NCBI RefSeq assembly: GCF_014145675.1
Contig: NZ_JACGZW010000003.1
Span: forward strand, 248,001 to 312,000
Length of the DNA stretch: 64,000 bases
Direction of reading: 5' to 3'
Origin: Amycolatopsis dendrobii
GTDB lineage: Bacteria > Actinomycetota > Actinomycetes > Mycobacteriales > Pseudonocardiaceae
The translations under genes were made by a program, and so were the position numbers. Below, piece after piece: positions 32,750 to 41,165 of the stretch. The stretch's first letter is position 1. Every line of letters starts with the position of its first letter. The notes under the pieces were generated by a model. It was not told the DNA's origin. It did not search any database and saw only the letters and a list, made by a program, of their open reading frames with translations.

Positions 32750-34342
32750 ATGACGGCCGCTGAACCGTTCGCGGGCGCCTCGCTGCGGCACGTGCTCGCG
32801 ACGCTCGGCGAACCCCTCGTACGGGTGCTCGTCGCGCCGCGCGGACTGGGCGTTCCGGTGCAGGACGTGGTGATCCTCGACCCCGAGGACCCGCCCGAAA
32901 CGCACGCCGGCGACCTGGTCCTGGTGATCGGCGCACGGGGTCGTTCGGCGGCGGCGGCGATCCGGGCGGCCGGACGCGCCGGAGCAGCTGCGGTGGCAGT
33001 GAAGGGCGAAGGCGGCGCGGACGTCGCGGCGGACGCTGGCGTCGCGCTGCTCACCGTCGGCGCGGAGGCGCGATGGGAGCAGGTCGAGGCGCTGGCGCGA
33101 GGGGTCGTCGACGCGGCCCGAGCGGGCGGCGAAGCGGAAACCGGCGAGGTGCTCGGCGACCTGTTCGCACTGGCCCAGACGGTCGCGACGCTCACCGGCG
33201 GCCTGGTCAGCATCGAGGACACCGCGAGCCGCGTCCTGGCGTATTCAAGGGCCGGCGACGAGGTCGACGAGCTGCGGCGATTGTCGATCCTGGGTCGCGA
33301 AGGGCCGGAACGATACCTCGCGATCCTCCGCGAATGGGGCGTCTACCAGCGATTGCGGGCGGGCGAAGGAATCGTGCGCGTGGACGAACGCCCGGAGCTG
33401 GGAATCCGCCGCCGCATCGCCGCCGGGATCCACGCCGGATCGCAACCGCTTGGCACGATCTGGGTGCAGGAAGGCGCGCAGCCGCTGACCGAGCAGGCCG
33501 AGGCGGCACTGCTCGGCGCGAGCAGAACCCTTGCCCCGCAACTGATCCGCGCACGCACCCTGCCCGATCCGCAACTTCGGCTGCGCGAGGACTTGCTGGC
33601 CGGATTGCTGGAAGGACGCGTCGACGCCGAGTCGGTCGCAGACGACATCGGCGCCGATCCAGCGCGTCCAGCCCAGGTTTTGGCGTTCACGCTCTCGCGG
33701 CAGCAGTCGACCGCCGCTTCGGACCGGTTGCTGCGCAGGGCCGAATTGGTGCACCTGATCGCCGTGCACACCGCGGCCTACCGGCGAACCGCGCTCGTGA
33801 GCGTGCTCGGCGGCCGGGTTTACGCGTTGCTCCCGGATCTGCCGGAACACTCGGCTGCGCCAGTGCTGGCGTTGGCGAAGGAAATCGTTGGTGCGGCAAG
33901 GAAACACCTCGACGCACCGGTACGTGCCGCGCTCGGCGGAATTGTGCCGAGGCTGTCGGACGCAGCGTTGTCGCGTGGCGATGCCGACCGGGTGCTGATG
34001 GCGATGACGCGCGGTCATTGGCCGTCCGACGTCGCGTCGCTGGCGGACGTCCGGGCCGACGTGTTGTTGTCGGAAGTGTTGGCCTACCTGGAAGATCAGC
34101 CGCGGCTGCGCGATCCGCGGCTCGCGCAGCTGCGCGCCCACGACGCCGATCACGGCGACATCCTGATCCCCGCGGTGCTGGCGTACCTGAACGCTTTCGG
34201 CGACGTCCGCACGGCCGCGCGCTCCCTGAACATCCACCCGAACACCGTGCGCTATCGGGTGCGGCGGGCGTCGGAGGTGTCCGGGATCGACCTGGCTGAT
34301 CCAGCTCAGCGGCTGCTCACCGAACTGTTGTTGCGACTGTAA
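32750..34342 (+). CDS. PucR family transcriptional regulator (PruR-like)
   Basis: 530 residues. N-terminal PucR-like sensory part (ETHAGDLVLVIGARGRSAAAAI), central GGDEF-like fold without catalytic residues (DRLLRRAELVHLIAVHTAAYRRTALVSVLGGRVYALL), and a C-terminal helix-turn-helix (YLNAFGDVRTAARSLNIHPNTVRYRVRRASEVSG). The position, divergent from pruA and the proline dehydrogenase gene, matches PruR, the proline-responsive activator of that operon in actinobacteria. Regulation of these two genes is therefore the likely job; the ligand is inferred from context. ATG 32750 has no strong ribosome site. Confidence 0.9.
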   Translation: MTAAEPFAGASLRHVLATLGEPLVRVLVAPRGLGVPVQDVVILDPEDPPETHAGDLVLVIGARGRSAAAAIRAAGRAGAAAVAVKGEGGADVAADAGVALLTVGAEARWEQVEALARGVVDAARAGGEAETGEVLGDLFALAQTVATLTGGLVSIEDTASRVLAYSRAGDEVDELRRLSILGREGPERYLAILREWGVYQRLRAGEGIVRVDERPELGIRRRIAAGIHAGSQPLGTIWVQEGAQPLTEQAEAALLGASRTLAPQLIRARTLPDPQLRLREDLLAGLLEGRVDAESVADDIGADPARPAQVLAFTLSRQQSTAASDRLLRRAELVHLIAVHTAAYRRTALVSVLGGRVYALLPDLPEHSAAPVLALAKEIVGAARKHLDAPVRAALGGIVPRLSDAALSRGDADRVLMAMTRGHWPSDVASLADVRADVLLSEVLAYLEDQPRLRDPRLAQLRAHDADHGDILIPAVLAYLNAFGDVRTAARSLNIHPNTVRYRVRRASEVSGIDLADPAQRLLTELLLRL

Positions 34343-34382
34343 ATCGGATGCCGCGGGGGTTCGTGATCGCTAAGGTGCCGTC

Positions 34383-35039
34383 GTGGACCTCTTCTTCCGC
34401 TCCTGGAACGCCCTGCAGAACGCCGTCAAATCGCTTGAAGGCGGGCAGTGGCTCGCCCTGTCGGGCTGCACCGGCTGGCTGGTGCAGGATCTGGTGTTCC
34501 ATCTGGTCATCGACGCGCAGGACATCCTGATCACGCTCGCGACCCCTGCCGAAGGCGAGCCGACGCGCACCGCCGCCGAATACTGGGAACTCGGCACCGA
34601 CCTGCCGACCGGCATGGAGGCAGAAGGGCTGTTCACCCGCCGCGCGGCGGTCAGCTACGGCTCCGCCGCCGGGCTGGCGCACCACTTCGACGACCTCGCC
34701 CAGGCGGCCGGGCGTGCCGCCGCGCTCGCAGACCCGGCATCGAAGATCGAAACCCGCGACTACGTGCTGACAGTCGCGGACTATTTCGAGACCTACGTCG
34801 TCGAGGCGACGTTGCACCACCTGGACCTCGTGATGCATCTGTCCGGAGTGGACGGTCCGGACGCAGATTGCCTGGCAGCGACCCGGCGAACCGTGGAAAC
34901 CGCTCTGGGTTGGCCGCTTCCGTCGTCGCTGGACGACGAAAGCGCACTTCTGGTGGCGACCGGCCGCCGTGCCGCGACTGACGAGGAGAAGGCGGCGCTG
35001 GGTTCGCTGGCGGAGAAGCTGCCGATCGTCCTGGGCTAA
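34383..35039 (+). CDS. Maleylpyruvate isomerase N-terminal (DinB-like) domain protein
   Basis: 218 residues. The first 150 residues form a four-helix metal-binding fold related to mycothiol-dependent maleylpyruvate isomerase (LVQDLVFHLVIDAQDIL and EATLHHLDLVMHLSG supply candidate His ligands). A C-terminal piece (LAATRRTVETALGWPLP, LLVATGRRAATDEEKA) follows. Such proteins are often mycothiol S-transferases of unknown substrate. TAAGGT lies exactly 6 nt before GTG 34383, so the mRNA is probably leaderless. The stop overlaps the convergent flavoprotein gene by four bases. Confidence 0.85.
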   Translation: MDLFFRSWNALQNAVKSLEGGQWLALSGCTGWLVQDLVFHLVIDAQDILITLATPAEGEPTRTAAEYWELGTDLPTGMEAEGLFTRRAAVSYGSAAGLAHHFDDLAQAAGRAAALADPASKIETRDYVLTVADYFETYVVEATLHHLDLVMHLSGVDGPDADCLAATRRTVETALGWPLPSSLDDESALLVATGRRAATDEEKAALGSLAEKLPIVLG

Positions 35040-36031
35040 ACCGAAAGCCGTTCCGCCGCAGCCAACTCGGCAAGCGCGGCGAACGATTCGACGCGCGCGA
35101 CCGGGTCGTAAGTGCTGGTGCTGACGAGCAGCTCGTCCGCTCCCGTCGAGGCGACCAGGTCCGCGAGACGTGCGCCGACCTCGTCCGGAGTGCCGCTGAT
35201 CTGCCCGGCCAACGTGTCGTCGAGACGACGGCGTTCGCGATCGGTCATCGGCAGCGCCAAAATCTCGTCCGCGGGCGAAAGCGGCGGGAACACGCCGTGG
35301 CTGCGCGAGTACACAGTGGACCAAGCCTCGGGCACCAGCAGCCGTCTGGCCTCCTCCGCGGTGTCCGCCACCGCGACCGCTGTCGACACGACGACACAGG
35401 GGTCGTCCACATCGGACCGGAAAGTGTCGCGGTACCGCGAAATCGCCTCGACCATCGCACGCTGACCATGCGCGGGAGCGATCACGAGCGGCAAGCCCAG
35501 CCGAGCGGCGAGATCCGCACCCGCACCAGTCGCGAGCAAGAACACCGGCACCGGCAGGCCTTCGGCCGGAATCGCGTGCACACCGTCGTGCTCGCCGCGG
35601 AAGAACGCGAGAAGCTCGCGAACCTGCTCGTCGAAGCCGTCGGCCGCGTCCTTGCCCTGCCCGAGCGCCCGCCGCACCGGCTCGATGAACCCGACCGAAC
35701 GCCCGATCCCGAGATCGATCCGCCCGGGGAACAACGACTCCAGGATCCCGAACTGCTCAGCCACCACGAGCGGACGGTGATTGGGCAGCATCACGCCGCC
35801 GGACCCGACCCGGATGCGCGATGTCGCGGAGGCAACGGCTGACGCGAGAACCGCAGGCGACGACCCGGCGACCCCAGGCACGCCGTGGTGTTCGGAAACC
35901 CAGAACCGGTGGTAGCCGAGCGCTTCGATGTCACGCGCGAACGCGACAGTGTCCCGGATCGCCTGCGCGGTCCCCCGCCCTCGCCGCACGGGCGACCGGT
36001 CCAGCACGGAAATCGGAACGTCCACGCTCAC
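35036..36031 (-). CDS. LLM class flavin-dependent oxidoreductase
   Basis: 331 residues, luciferase-like TIM barrel (FWVSEHHGVPGVAGSSPAVL and IRVGSGGVMLPNHRPLVVAEQFG are typical of the MsnO8/YhbW-like subgroup). It would use FMNH2 or F420H2; mycolata and relatives often use F420, but this cannot be read from the sequence. The VFLLATGAGADLAARLGLPLVIA block is the flavin-phosphate region. It overlaps the convergent maleylpyruvate-isomerase-like gene by four bases. The substrate is unknown. Confidence 0.92.
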   Translation of the reverse strand: MSVDVPISVLDRSPVRRGRGTAQAIRDTVAFARDIEALGYHRFWVSEHHGVPGVAGSSPAVLASAVASATSRIRVGSGGVMLPNHRPLVVAEQFGILESLFPGRIDLGIGRSVGFIEPVRRALGQGKDAADGFDEQVRELLAFFRGEHDGVHAIPAEGLPVPVFLLATGAGADLAARLGLPLVIAPAHGQRAMVEAISRYRDTFRSDVDDPCVVVSTAVAVADTAEEARRLLVPEAWSTVYSRSHGVFPPLSPADEILALPMTDRERRRLDDTLAGQISGTPDEVGARLADLVASTGADELLVSTSTYDPVARVESFAALAELAAAERLSV

Positions 36032-36145
36032 GCCAACGCCGGCCGCGCAGTGCGAATTCCCCGCCCCAGCGACCGTCCGCGAGGGCCGCCCTCGCGGATC
36101 CTGATTCCCTCACGGCACTGAAACCGCAGCCAGCGCACCCGACGA

Positions 36146-36538
36146 TCAGGGCCTCCACCGCTCGCTGTAATCCGGATGATCCGCGTACGGCAACGCCAGC
36201 AACCGCAACGTCAAGCACCAATTCGATCCGGCCTCGTCCGCGGGCACATGACAGGTCTCACACCAATACTCGCTGCCGTACAGCGGGAACCCAGGCACCT
36301 TCTCCGACACCGTAGTCCGATGCGCGAGCATGATCCGCCGCGTCGCCTCGATCTCGTTGATCATCTGGTTGACCACGTCGAGTTCGAGGTCGCCGAGGGA
36401 GCGGACCCGCTCCTCGAGCCCGACCTTGGCCTCGCCGCGAGTGAGCGGCTCGCCGGCCTTGCCTTTCTGCACCGCCTGCATGATCAGCGCCTGCCGCTGT
36501 CCGACGCGCGCGGCCAGGAACGCGATCAGGTCGTCCAC
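36146..36538 (-). CDS. DUF6221 family protein
   Basis: 130 residues. GTG 36538 with GGAGGAGGGAGAC upstream gives VDDLIAFLAARVGQRQALIM, the usual DUF6221 start. A charged helical middle is followed by MLAHRTTVSEKVPG and SEYWCETCHVPADEAGSNWC, a Cys-x2-Cys plus a later Cys that could bind zinc, and the LRLLALPYADHPDYSERW ending. No function is known for this actinobacterial family, though it is often found with phage or plasmid genes; here there is no other mobile-element sign. Confidence 0.85.
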   Translation of the reverse strand: MDDLIAFLAARVGQRQALIMQAVQKGKAGEPLTRGEAKVGLEERVRSLGDLELDVVNQMINEIEATRRIMLAHRTTVSEKVPGFPLYGSEYWCETCHVPADEAGSNWCLTLRLLALPYADHPDYSERWRP

Positions 36539-36730
36539 GACGTCTCCCTCCTCCGGTCCCGGCTCCCCTCCGGCCCCGGCAATAGTCGCACCTCGACCCC
36601 GGCGCGTTACCGCCCAGCGGCACGCCCCATCGTAATCGACCTCGGAAAAATCAGTGCGACCTGCGGAAACATTCGTGAAATTCGCCGCGATGTTGATCAC
36701 CGAGAGTGAACACGCCCGGCGATCGGACGA

Positions 36731-37753
36731 TCACGCCTGGTCGGATCGGGCCTTGCTCGGCTGCACCCGCTTCGGTTCGCCGGGCATTTTCGGATAGTCC
36801 GGCGGGTACGGCAGTTCCGCGCCGCCGAGGTCGCGGTCGTCGCGCTCGTACCACTCCAGCAGCGTCTCCAGGCCGAACGCCTTCTCGTCCATCGGCGCGT
36901 GCAGGTCGCCGTGCTCGGCGAGGAAGCCGGGGACGGTCAGGACGTCGAAGTCGTCCGGGTCGACGTCGGCGAGCAAGTCCCAGGTCAACGGGGTCGACAC
37001 GGTCGCGCGCGGGGTGCCGCGCACCGACCACGAGGAGGCGACCGTCCGGTCCCGGGCCGCCTGGTTGTAGTCGAGGAAGACGCGGCCGCCGCGTTCCTCC
37101 TTCCACCAGGAGACCGTCGCCTTGTCCGGGATCCGCCGTTCGACCTCGCGGCCGAGCGCGATCACCGCGTGCCGCACCGCGATGAAGTCCCATTCCGGGC
37201 GGATCCGCACGAGGACGTGCACGCCGCGGCCGCCGGAGGTCTTCGGGTAGCCGGCGAGCCCGGCGTCGGCGAGCACCTCGCGGACGACGCCGGCGACCTC
37301 GACCGCGTCGGCGAATCCGGCGCGCTCCGGCGGGTCGACGTCGATCCGCAGTTCGTCCGGATGGTCCAGGTCCGGGCGGCGGACCGGCCACGGGTGGAAG
37401 TCGAAGGTGCCGAGGTTGGCCGCCCAGGCGAACACCGCGGGTTCGGTCGGGCAGACCTCGTCGGCGGTGCGGCCGGACGGGAAGGTGATCCGCGCGGTCT
37501 CGAGCCAGTCCGGCGCGCCCTTGGGCACGCGCTTGGCGTAGAACCATTCGCCGGTGACGCCGTCGACGTAGCGTTTCAGCGTGGTCGGCCGCTCGCCGAT
37601 CGCGCGCAGCAACGGGTCGGCCACGGCGAGGTAGTACTCGACCACCTGCCGCTTGGTGATGCCGCGTTCGGGGAAATAGACCTTGTCCGGGCTCGACACC
37701 CGGACGGTGCGCTCCCCCACCTGGTACTCGACCGGATCGCCGTTTTTGGCCAT
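36731..37753 (-). CDS. Stand-alone LigD-type polymerase/primase domain protein
   Basis: 340 residues, the PolDom of bacterial non-homologous end joining. Blocks: VSSPDKVYFPERGITKRQVV at the N-terminus, ANLGTFDFHPWPVRRPDLDHP, the metal-binding ELRIDVDPPE (D-x-D), YPKTSGGRGVHVLVRI with the catalytic His, and DYNQAARDRTVASSWSVRG. There is no ligase or phosphoesterase domain. It adds nucleotides, preferably ribonucleotides, to fill gaps at breaks. It probably cooperates with LigC (25534-26607) or a LigD elsewhere. It is divergent from the TVP38 gene with only 37 bp between the starts. Confidence 0.94.
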   Translation of the reverse strand: MAKNGDPVEYQVGERTVRVSSPDKVYFPERGITKRQVVEYYLAVADPLLRAIGERPTTLKRYVDGVTGEWFYAKRVPKGAPDWLETARITFPSGRTADEVCPTEPAVFAWAANLGTFDFHPWPVRRPDLDHPDELRIDVDPPERAGFADAVEVAGVVREVLADAGLAGYPKTSGGRGVHVLVRIRPEWDFIAVRHAVIALGREVERRIPDKATVSWWKEERGGRVFLDYNQAARDRTVASSWSVRGTPRATVSTPLTWDLLADVDPDDFDVLTVPGFLAEHGDLHAPMDEKAFGLETLLEWYERDDRDLGGAELPYPPDYPKMPGEPKRVQPSKARSDQA

Positions 37754-37790
37754 GCGGCCACCGTAGCCGCGAGTGCCGTACCGTGGCGGG

Positions 37791-38465
37791 GTGTCCGGGA
37801 GAACCAAGCTGATCGCCGCCCTGGTCGTGCTAGCTCTTCTCGGCGCCGCCGCGCTGTGGCTGCCGATCCCGGGACCGGCGCAGTTGCGTGCCTGGGCCGC
37901 GGCGACCGGATCGATGACTCCGCTGGTGCTCCTCGTGGCGTACTCGTTGCTCACCGTCGCGCCGATCCCGCGCACAGTGTTCAACCTGGCCGCCGGTTTG
38001 CTCGTCGGCAGCGTCGCGGGGGTGGTCATCGCCTTGGCGGCCACCACGATCGCCGCCGGACTGGCGTACGGGCTGGCCCGGCTGCTCGGCCGCGACTTGA
38101 TCCTGCGGCACCTGCACCGCGCGCCGGTGCGGGCCGTCAACGACCGGCTCTCCGACGGTGGCGTGCTCGCCATCACCTCGCTGCGGTTGATCCCGGTCGT
38201 CCCGTTTTCGGCGATGAACTACCTGTGCGGCGTTTCGTCCGTGAAACTCGTTCCGTACCTTGCCGGAACGGCGCTCGGGAGCGTCCCCGGAACTATCGCG
38301 GTGGTCGTTTTCGCGGACGCGCTGACCGGCGACACGCCGCCCGCTTTGCTGGCTTGCTACGCGGTCTTCGCCGCGCTCGGCGCGGCAGGATTGGTGCGGG
38401 TGCTGCGGAAGCGCGTCCCAGCCGCCGAGCCGGAGGCGCCTGTGCCGTCGGCACCGGCTGGCTGA
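37791..38465 (+). CDS. TVP38/TMEM64 (SNARE-associated, DedA-like) membrane protein
   Basis: 224 residues with about six hydrophobic segments. The family hallmark is VAPIPRTVFNLAAGLLVGSV, followed later by LRLIPVVPFSAMNYLCGVSS and VPYLAGTALGSVPGTIAVV. DedA/TVP38 proteins are proposed lipid-carrier flippases or proton-dependent transporters. GTG 37791 is chosen because TACCGT lies exactly 6 nt upstream (a leaderless pattern); a GTG at 37773 is possible. It ends 102 nt before the kinase coding region. Confidence 0.9.
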   Translation: MSGRTKLIAALVVLALLGAAALWLPIPGPAQLRAWAAATGSMTPLVLLVAYSLLTVAPIPRTVFNLAAGLLVGSVAGVVIALAATTIAAGLAYGLARLLGRDLILRHLHRAPVRAVNDRLSDGGVLAITSLRLIPVVPFSAMNYLCGVSSVKLVPYLAGTALGSVPGTIAVVVFADALTGDTPPALLACYAVFAALGAAGLVRVLRKRVPAAEPEAPVPSAPAG

Positions 38466-38567
38466 CGGCGGGCAGGTACTTCCGACCGCTACACTCGTTC
38501 GGGTGCGCGAGGGGTATCCGCGCTGCGCACGACCACGATCACGGGACTTTCGTCAGGAGCGGGCGTC

Positions 38568-40229
38568 ATCGACACCGGGCAGCTGATCGCGGGGCACTAC
38601 CGCCTCGTCGAGCACATTGGTAGCGGTGCCATGGGCGTGGTGTGGCGTGCCGTGGACGTGCGCCTGGAGCGGTCGGTGGCGATCAAGCAGATCCTGCCGC
38701 AGCCGGGCGTCTCCGAGGCCGAACGCGACAACATGCGCCAGCGCGCGATGCGCGAGGCGAAGAACGCGGCCCGGTTCCAGCACCCCAACGCGATCGTCGT
38801 GTTCGACGTCGCCGAGCACGGCGGCGACCCGTGCCTGGTGATGGAGTACCTCAACGGCCCGAGCCTGTCCGCGGTGCTCTCCGAACAGGGCACCCTGCCA
38901 GTCGGCCAGGTCGCGCGGATCGGCGAGCAGGTCGCCGCGGCGCTCGTGGCCGCGCACCGCGCCGGGATCGTGCACCGGGACGTCAAGCCAGGCAACATCC
39001 TCATCGACGAAACCGGTACCGCGAAGATCACCGACTTCGGCATCTCCCGTGCGGCCGGCGACATGACACTCACCCAGACCGGCCTCATCGGCGGCACCCC
39101 GGCGTACCTCGCCCCCGAACTGGCCCGCGGTGCCGACCCGGTGCCCAGCTCGGACGTCTTCGCCCTCGGCGCGACGCTATACCAGGCGATCGAGGGACAG
39201 ACCCCGTACGGCAACACCACGAACCAGCTCGCCCTGCTCTACGCGGCGGCGAACGGCCAGGTCAACCCGCCGACGCAGGCCGGTCCGGCGACCGCGTTGC
39301 TGATGAGCCTGCTGCGCAGCGAAGCTTCCGAGCGGCCGAGCATGGCCGAGGCGCGGGAGCGGCTGGCCGCGTTGGCGACTGGGGAGCCGGCTGCGCCGCA
39401 GCAGTTGCTTTCGGGGAATCGCGGTCCGGGGAGCAACGGGTCTCGTCCGCCGTGGGCGCGTACGGCTGCTCCGGCGGCGGCTGCTGCTGCGGCGCCGAAG
39501 GCTCCGTCGAACCCGCCTCGGACGCCGACTGCGGCATTCATGCCGATGGGCGCGCCTTCGCGTCCTGCTCCCCCGGCGAACACGCCGCCGCGTCCGCAGC
39601 CCGCGGTGCGGCCGACGCCTACTGCCGCAGCGCCGAATTATTCCGGTGCTGGGTCGGGGGATCGGGTTTCGCCTGCTGCGGCGCGGAAGAAGAAGATGGC
39701 GTTCCTCGCTGGCGGGGCCGTGGCGGTTGTCGCGGTGGCGTTGGTGGTGTTTTTGGTTTTGAGCAGCAGCCGGGACAAGGGCGGGCCTTCGTCGAACGCG
39801 CAGACGCCGGGCGGCCAGTCGGCTGCGAGCCAGACCGCTCCGCCCAGCAGTGCGCCCAGTAGCTCCGCCAGCCCTGCGGGTCTCGGCAAAACCCCGTCGG
39901 AAGGCAAGATCACCGACTACGGTGCGGCCGGCCACTTTCTCACCGACAGCTATTATCCGGACCCCGGCCAAGGCTGGAACTTGCTGACGCCCGCGGCGCA
40001 AGCAGTGTACGGCTCTCAAGAGGCTTACGCGGCCTATTGGGCGGACGACAGCCACAAGGTTCAGGGGTACCGGAGCGCTCGCGCTCTGGGCTCCCCCAAC
40101 CCCGACGGCTCGCTGGATCTGACGATGGAACTCAACGGCGTTCGCCGTCCCTACCACATCGTGATCCTTGGCGGGCAGATGCGCATCGACAGCAACACAA
40201 AGGTTGATGCTCCGGCCTCGGGCACCTAG
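38568..40229 (+). CDS. Transmembrane Ser/Thr protein kinase (PknB-like) with a probable ATC start
   Basis: About 553 residues. Kinase domain (residues 8-270) with Gly-loop HIGSGAMGVVWRAV, Lys in RSVAIKQILP, HRDVKPGNILI, DFG in ITDFGISRA and GTPAYLAPELARG. A Pro/Ala linker is followed by one membrane helix (FLAGGAVAVVAVALVVFLVL, about 376-396) and an extracellular domain. The only in-frame ATG (38631) lies after the Gly-loop glycines, so the true start must be upstream, but no ATG, GTG or TTG exists in frame back to the previous stop. ATC 38568 has an AGGAG site 8 nt upstream and gives IDTGQLIAGHYRL, the normal kinase start. CTG 38523 is a second option. See findings. Confidence 0.88.
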   Translation: MDTGQLIAGHYRLVEHIGSGAMGVVWRAVDVRLERSVAIKQILPQPGVSEAERDNMRQRAMREAKNAARFQHPNAIVVFDVAEHGGDPCLVMEYLNGPSLSAVLSEQGTLPVGQVARIGEQVAAALVAAHRAGIVHRDVKPGNILIDETGTAKITDFGISRAAGDMTLTQTGLIGGTPAYLAPELARGADPVPSSDVFALGATLYQAIEGQTPYGNTTNQLALLYAAANGQVNPPTQAGPATALLMSLLRSEASERPSMAEARERLAALATGEPAAPQQLLSGNRGPGSNGSRPPWARTAAPAAAAAAAPKAPSNPPRTPTAAFMPMGAPSRPAPPANTPPRPQPAVRPTPTAAAPNYSGAGSGDRVSPAAARKKKMAFLAGGAVAVVAVALVVFLVLSSSRDKGGPSSNAQTPGGQSAASQTAPPSSAPSSSASPAGLGKTPSEGKITDYGAAGHFLTDSYYPDPGQGWNLLTPAAQAVYGSQEAYAAYWADDSHKVQGYRSARALGSPNPDGSLDLTMELNGVRRPYHIVILGGQMRIDSNTKVDAPASGT

Positions 40230-40299
40230 CGAGTTCCTTCGCGCAGTGACACTCGCCGCAGAGGTGGGTCCGGCAGGCCGAATAGCCTACCGTTGAGGC

Positions 40300-40605
40300 A
40301 TGGCCGAGAACGGAGCTCTGCCGCCGGGCTGGAATCCTCGGTTCCACGAGGATCTGGTCGGGCTGGATCCGTACGACCCGGAGGCCCGTGCGTTCGCCGC
40401 CCATCTCGACCGGATGGAGCGCACCGGGCCGACTTTCACCGTCGAGGCGTGCCTGGACCAGGTCGCCGACTTCGCCGATTCCAGCACCCGCACCGGCGGG
40501 CTCCGCTACTGGGTGTCCGCGCTGGTCGTGGTGCTGATCGTGCTCGGGCTGCTGGTCACCGCCTGGGACATCGCGCTGCACACGGTCGCTTTTCTCTCCA
40601 GGTAA
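40300..40605 (+). CDS. Small single-helix membrane protein, unknown
   Basis: 101 residues. An acidic soluble part (PPGWNPRFHEDLVGLDPYDPE, ARAFAAHLDRMERTG) is followed by one C-terminal membrane helix (YWVSALVVVLIVLGLLVTAW). TACCGT lies exactly 6 nt before ATG 40300, typical of a leaderless mRNA. I recognise no family. It lies between the kinase and msrB, all on the plus strand, and could be a regulator or substrate of the kinase, but only position supports this. Confidence 0.8.
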   Translation: MAENGALPPGWNPRFHEDLVGLDPYDPEARAFAAHLDRMERTGPTFTVEACLDQVADFADSSTRTGGLRYWVSALVVVLIVLGLLVTAWDIALHTVAFLSR

Positions 40606-40624
40606 CGTGGGAAGGGTGAAAGGT

Positions 40625-41053
40625 ATGAAACCCGTCGTCGGCACCACTCCGCGCGTGGTGAAGTCCGACCAGGAATGGCGGGAGCAGCTTGCCCCCGAGG
40701 AGTACGCGGTGCTCCGGCAAGCCGGCACCGAACGGCCGTTCACCGGCGAGTACACCGACACCAAGACCACCGGCGTGTACGAGTGCCGGGCTTGCGGCGC
40801 GGAGCTGTTCCGCAGCGACACGAAGTTCGAAAGCCACTGCGGCTGGCCGTCGTTCTACGACCCGGCGGACTCCGACGCGGTGCTGCTGCGCGAGGACCGC
40901 ACCATGGGCATGCGGCGCATCGAGGTGCTGTGCGCCTCGTGCCACAGCCACCTCGGGCACGTGTTCGAGGGCGAGGGCTACGCGACCCCGACCGACCAGC
41001 GGTACTGCATCAACTCGATTTCCCTGAAGCTCGTCGAGGACGCCGGCGACTGA
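40625..41053 (+). CDS. msrB: Peptide-methionine (R)-S-oxide reductase
   Basis: 142 residues. Reduces methionine-R-sulfoxide in oxidised proteins. Two CxxC pairs bind zinc (VYECRACGAELF and LCASCHSHLGHV), and the catalytic cysteine is in DQRYCINSISLKL. HCGWPSFYDPADSDAVL is the family substrate block. ATG 40625 follows a purine-rich GGGAAGGGTGAAAGG and gives the usual MKPVVGTTPRVVKSD start; GTG 40607 is also in frame. A strong terminator follows. Confidence 0.95.
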   Translation: MKPVVGTTPRVVKSDQEWREQLAPEEYAVLRQAGTERPFTGEYTDTKTTGVYECRACGAELFRSDTKFESHCGWPSFYDPADSDAVLLREDRTMGMRRIEVLCASCHSHLGHVFEGEGYATPTDQRYCINSISLKLVEDAGD

Positions 41054-41068
41054 CGCCGAGGTCCGCTG

Positions 41069-41104
41069 AAACCGCCCTTCCCGTCTCCGGGGAGGGCGGT
41101 TTTT
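41069..41104 (+). terminator. Rho-independent terminator after msrB
   Basis: AAACCGCCCTTCCC (41069-41082) pairs with GGGGAGGGCGGTTT (41089-41102) around a 6-nt loop (one G-T pair), and the stem ends in a run of five T. It separates msrB from the TIGR04222/DUF692 cluster. Confidence 0.93.
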
Positions 41105-41165
41105 CGTCCGGCGGCAACCCCGCGCAGGCGGGTAACGTGGTTTGTTCATCCGGAGGGGGACCGTG

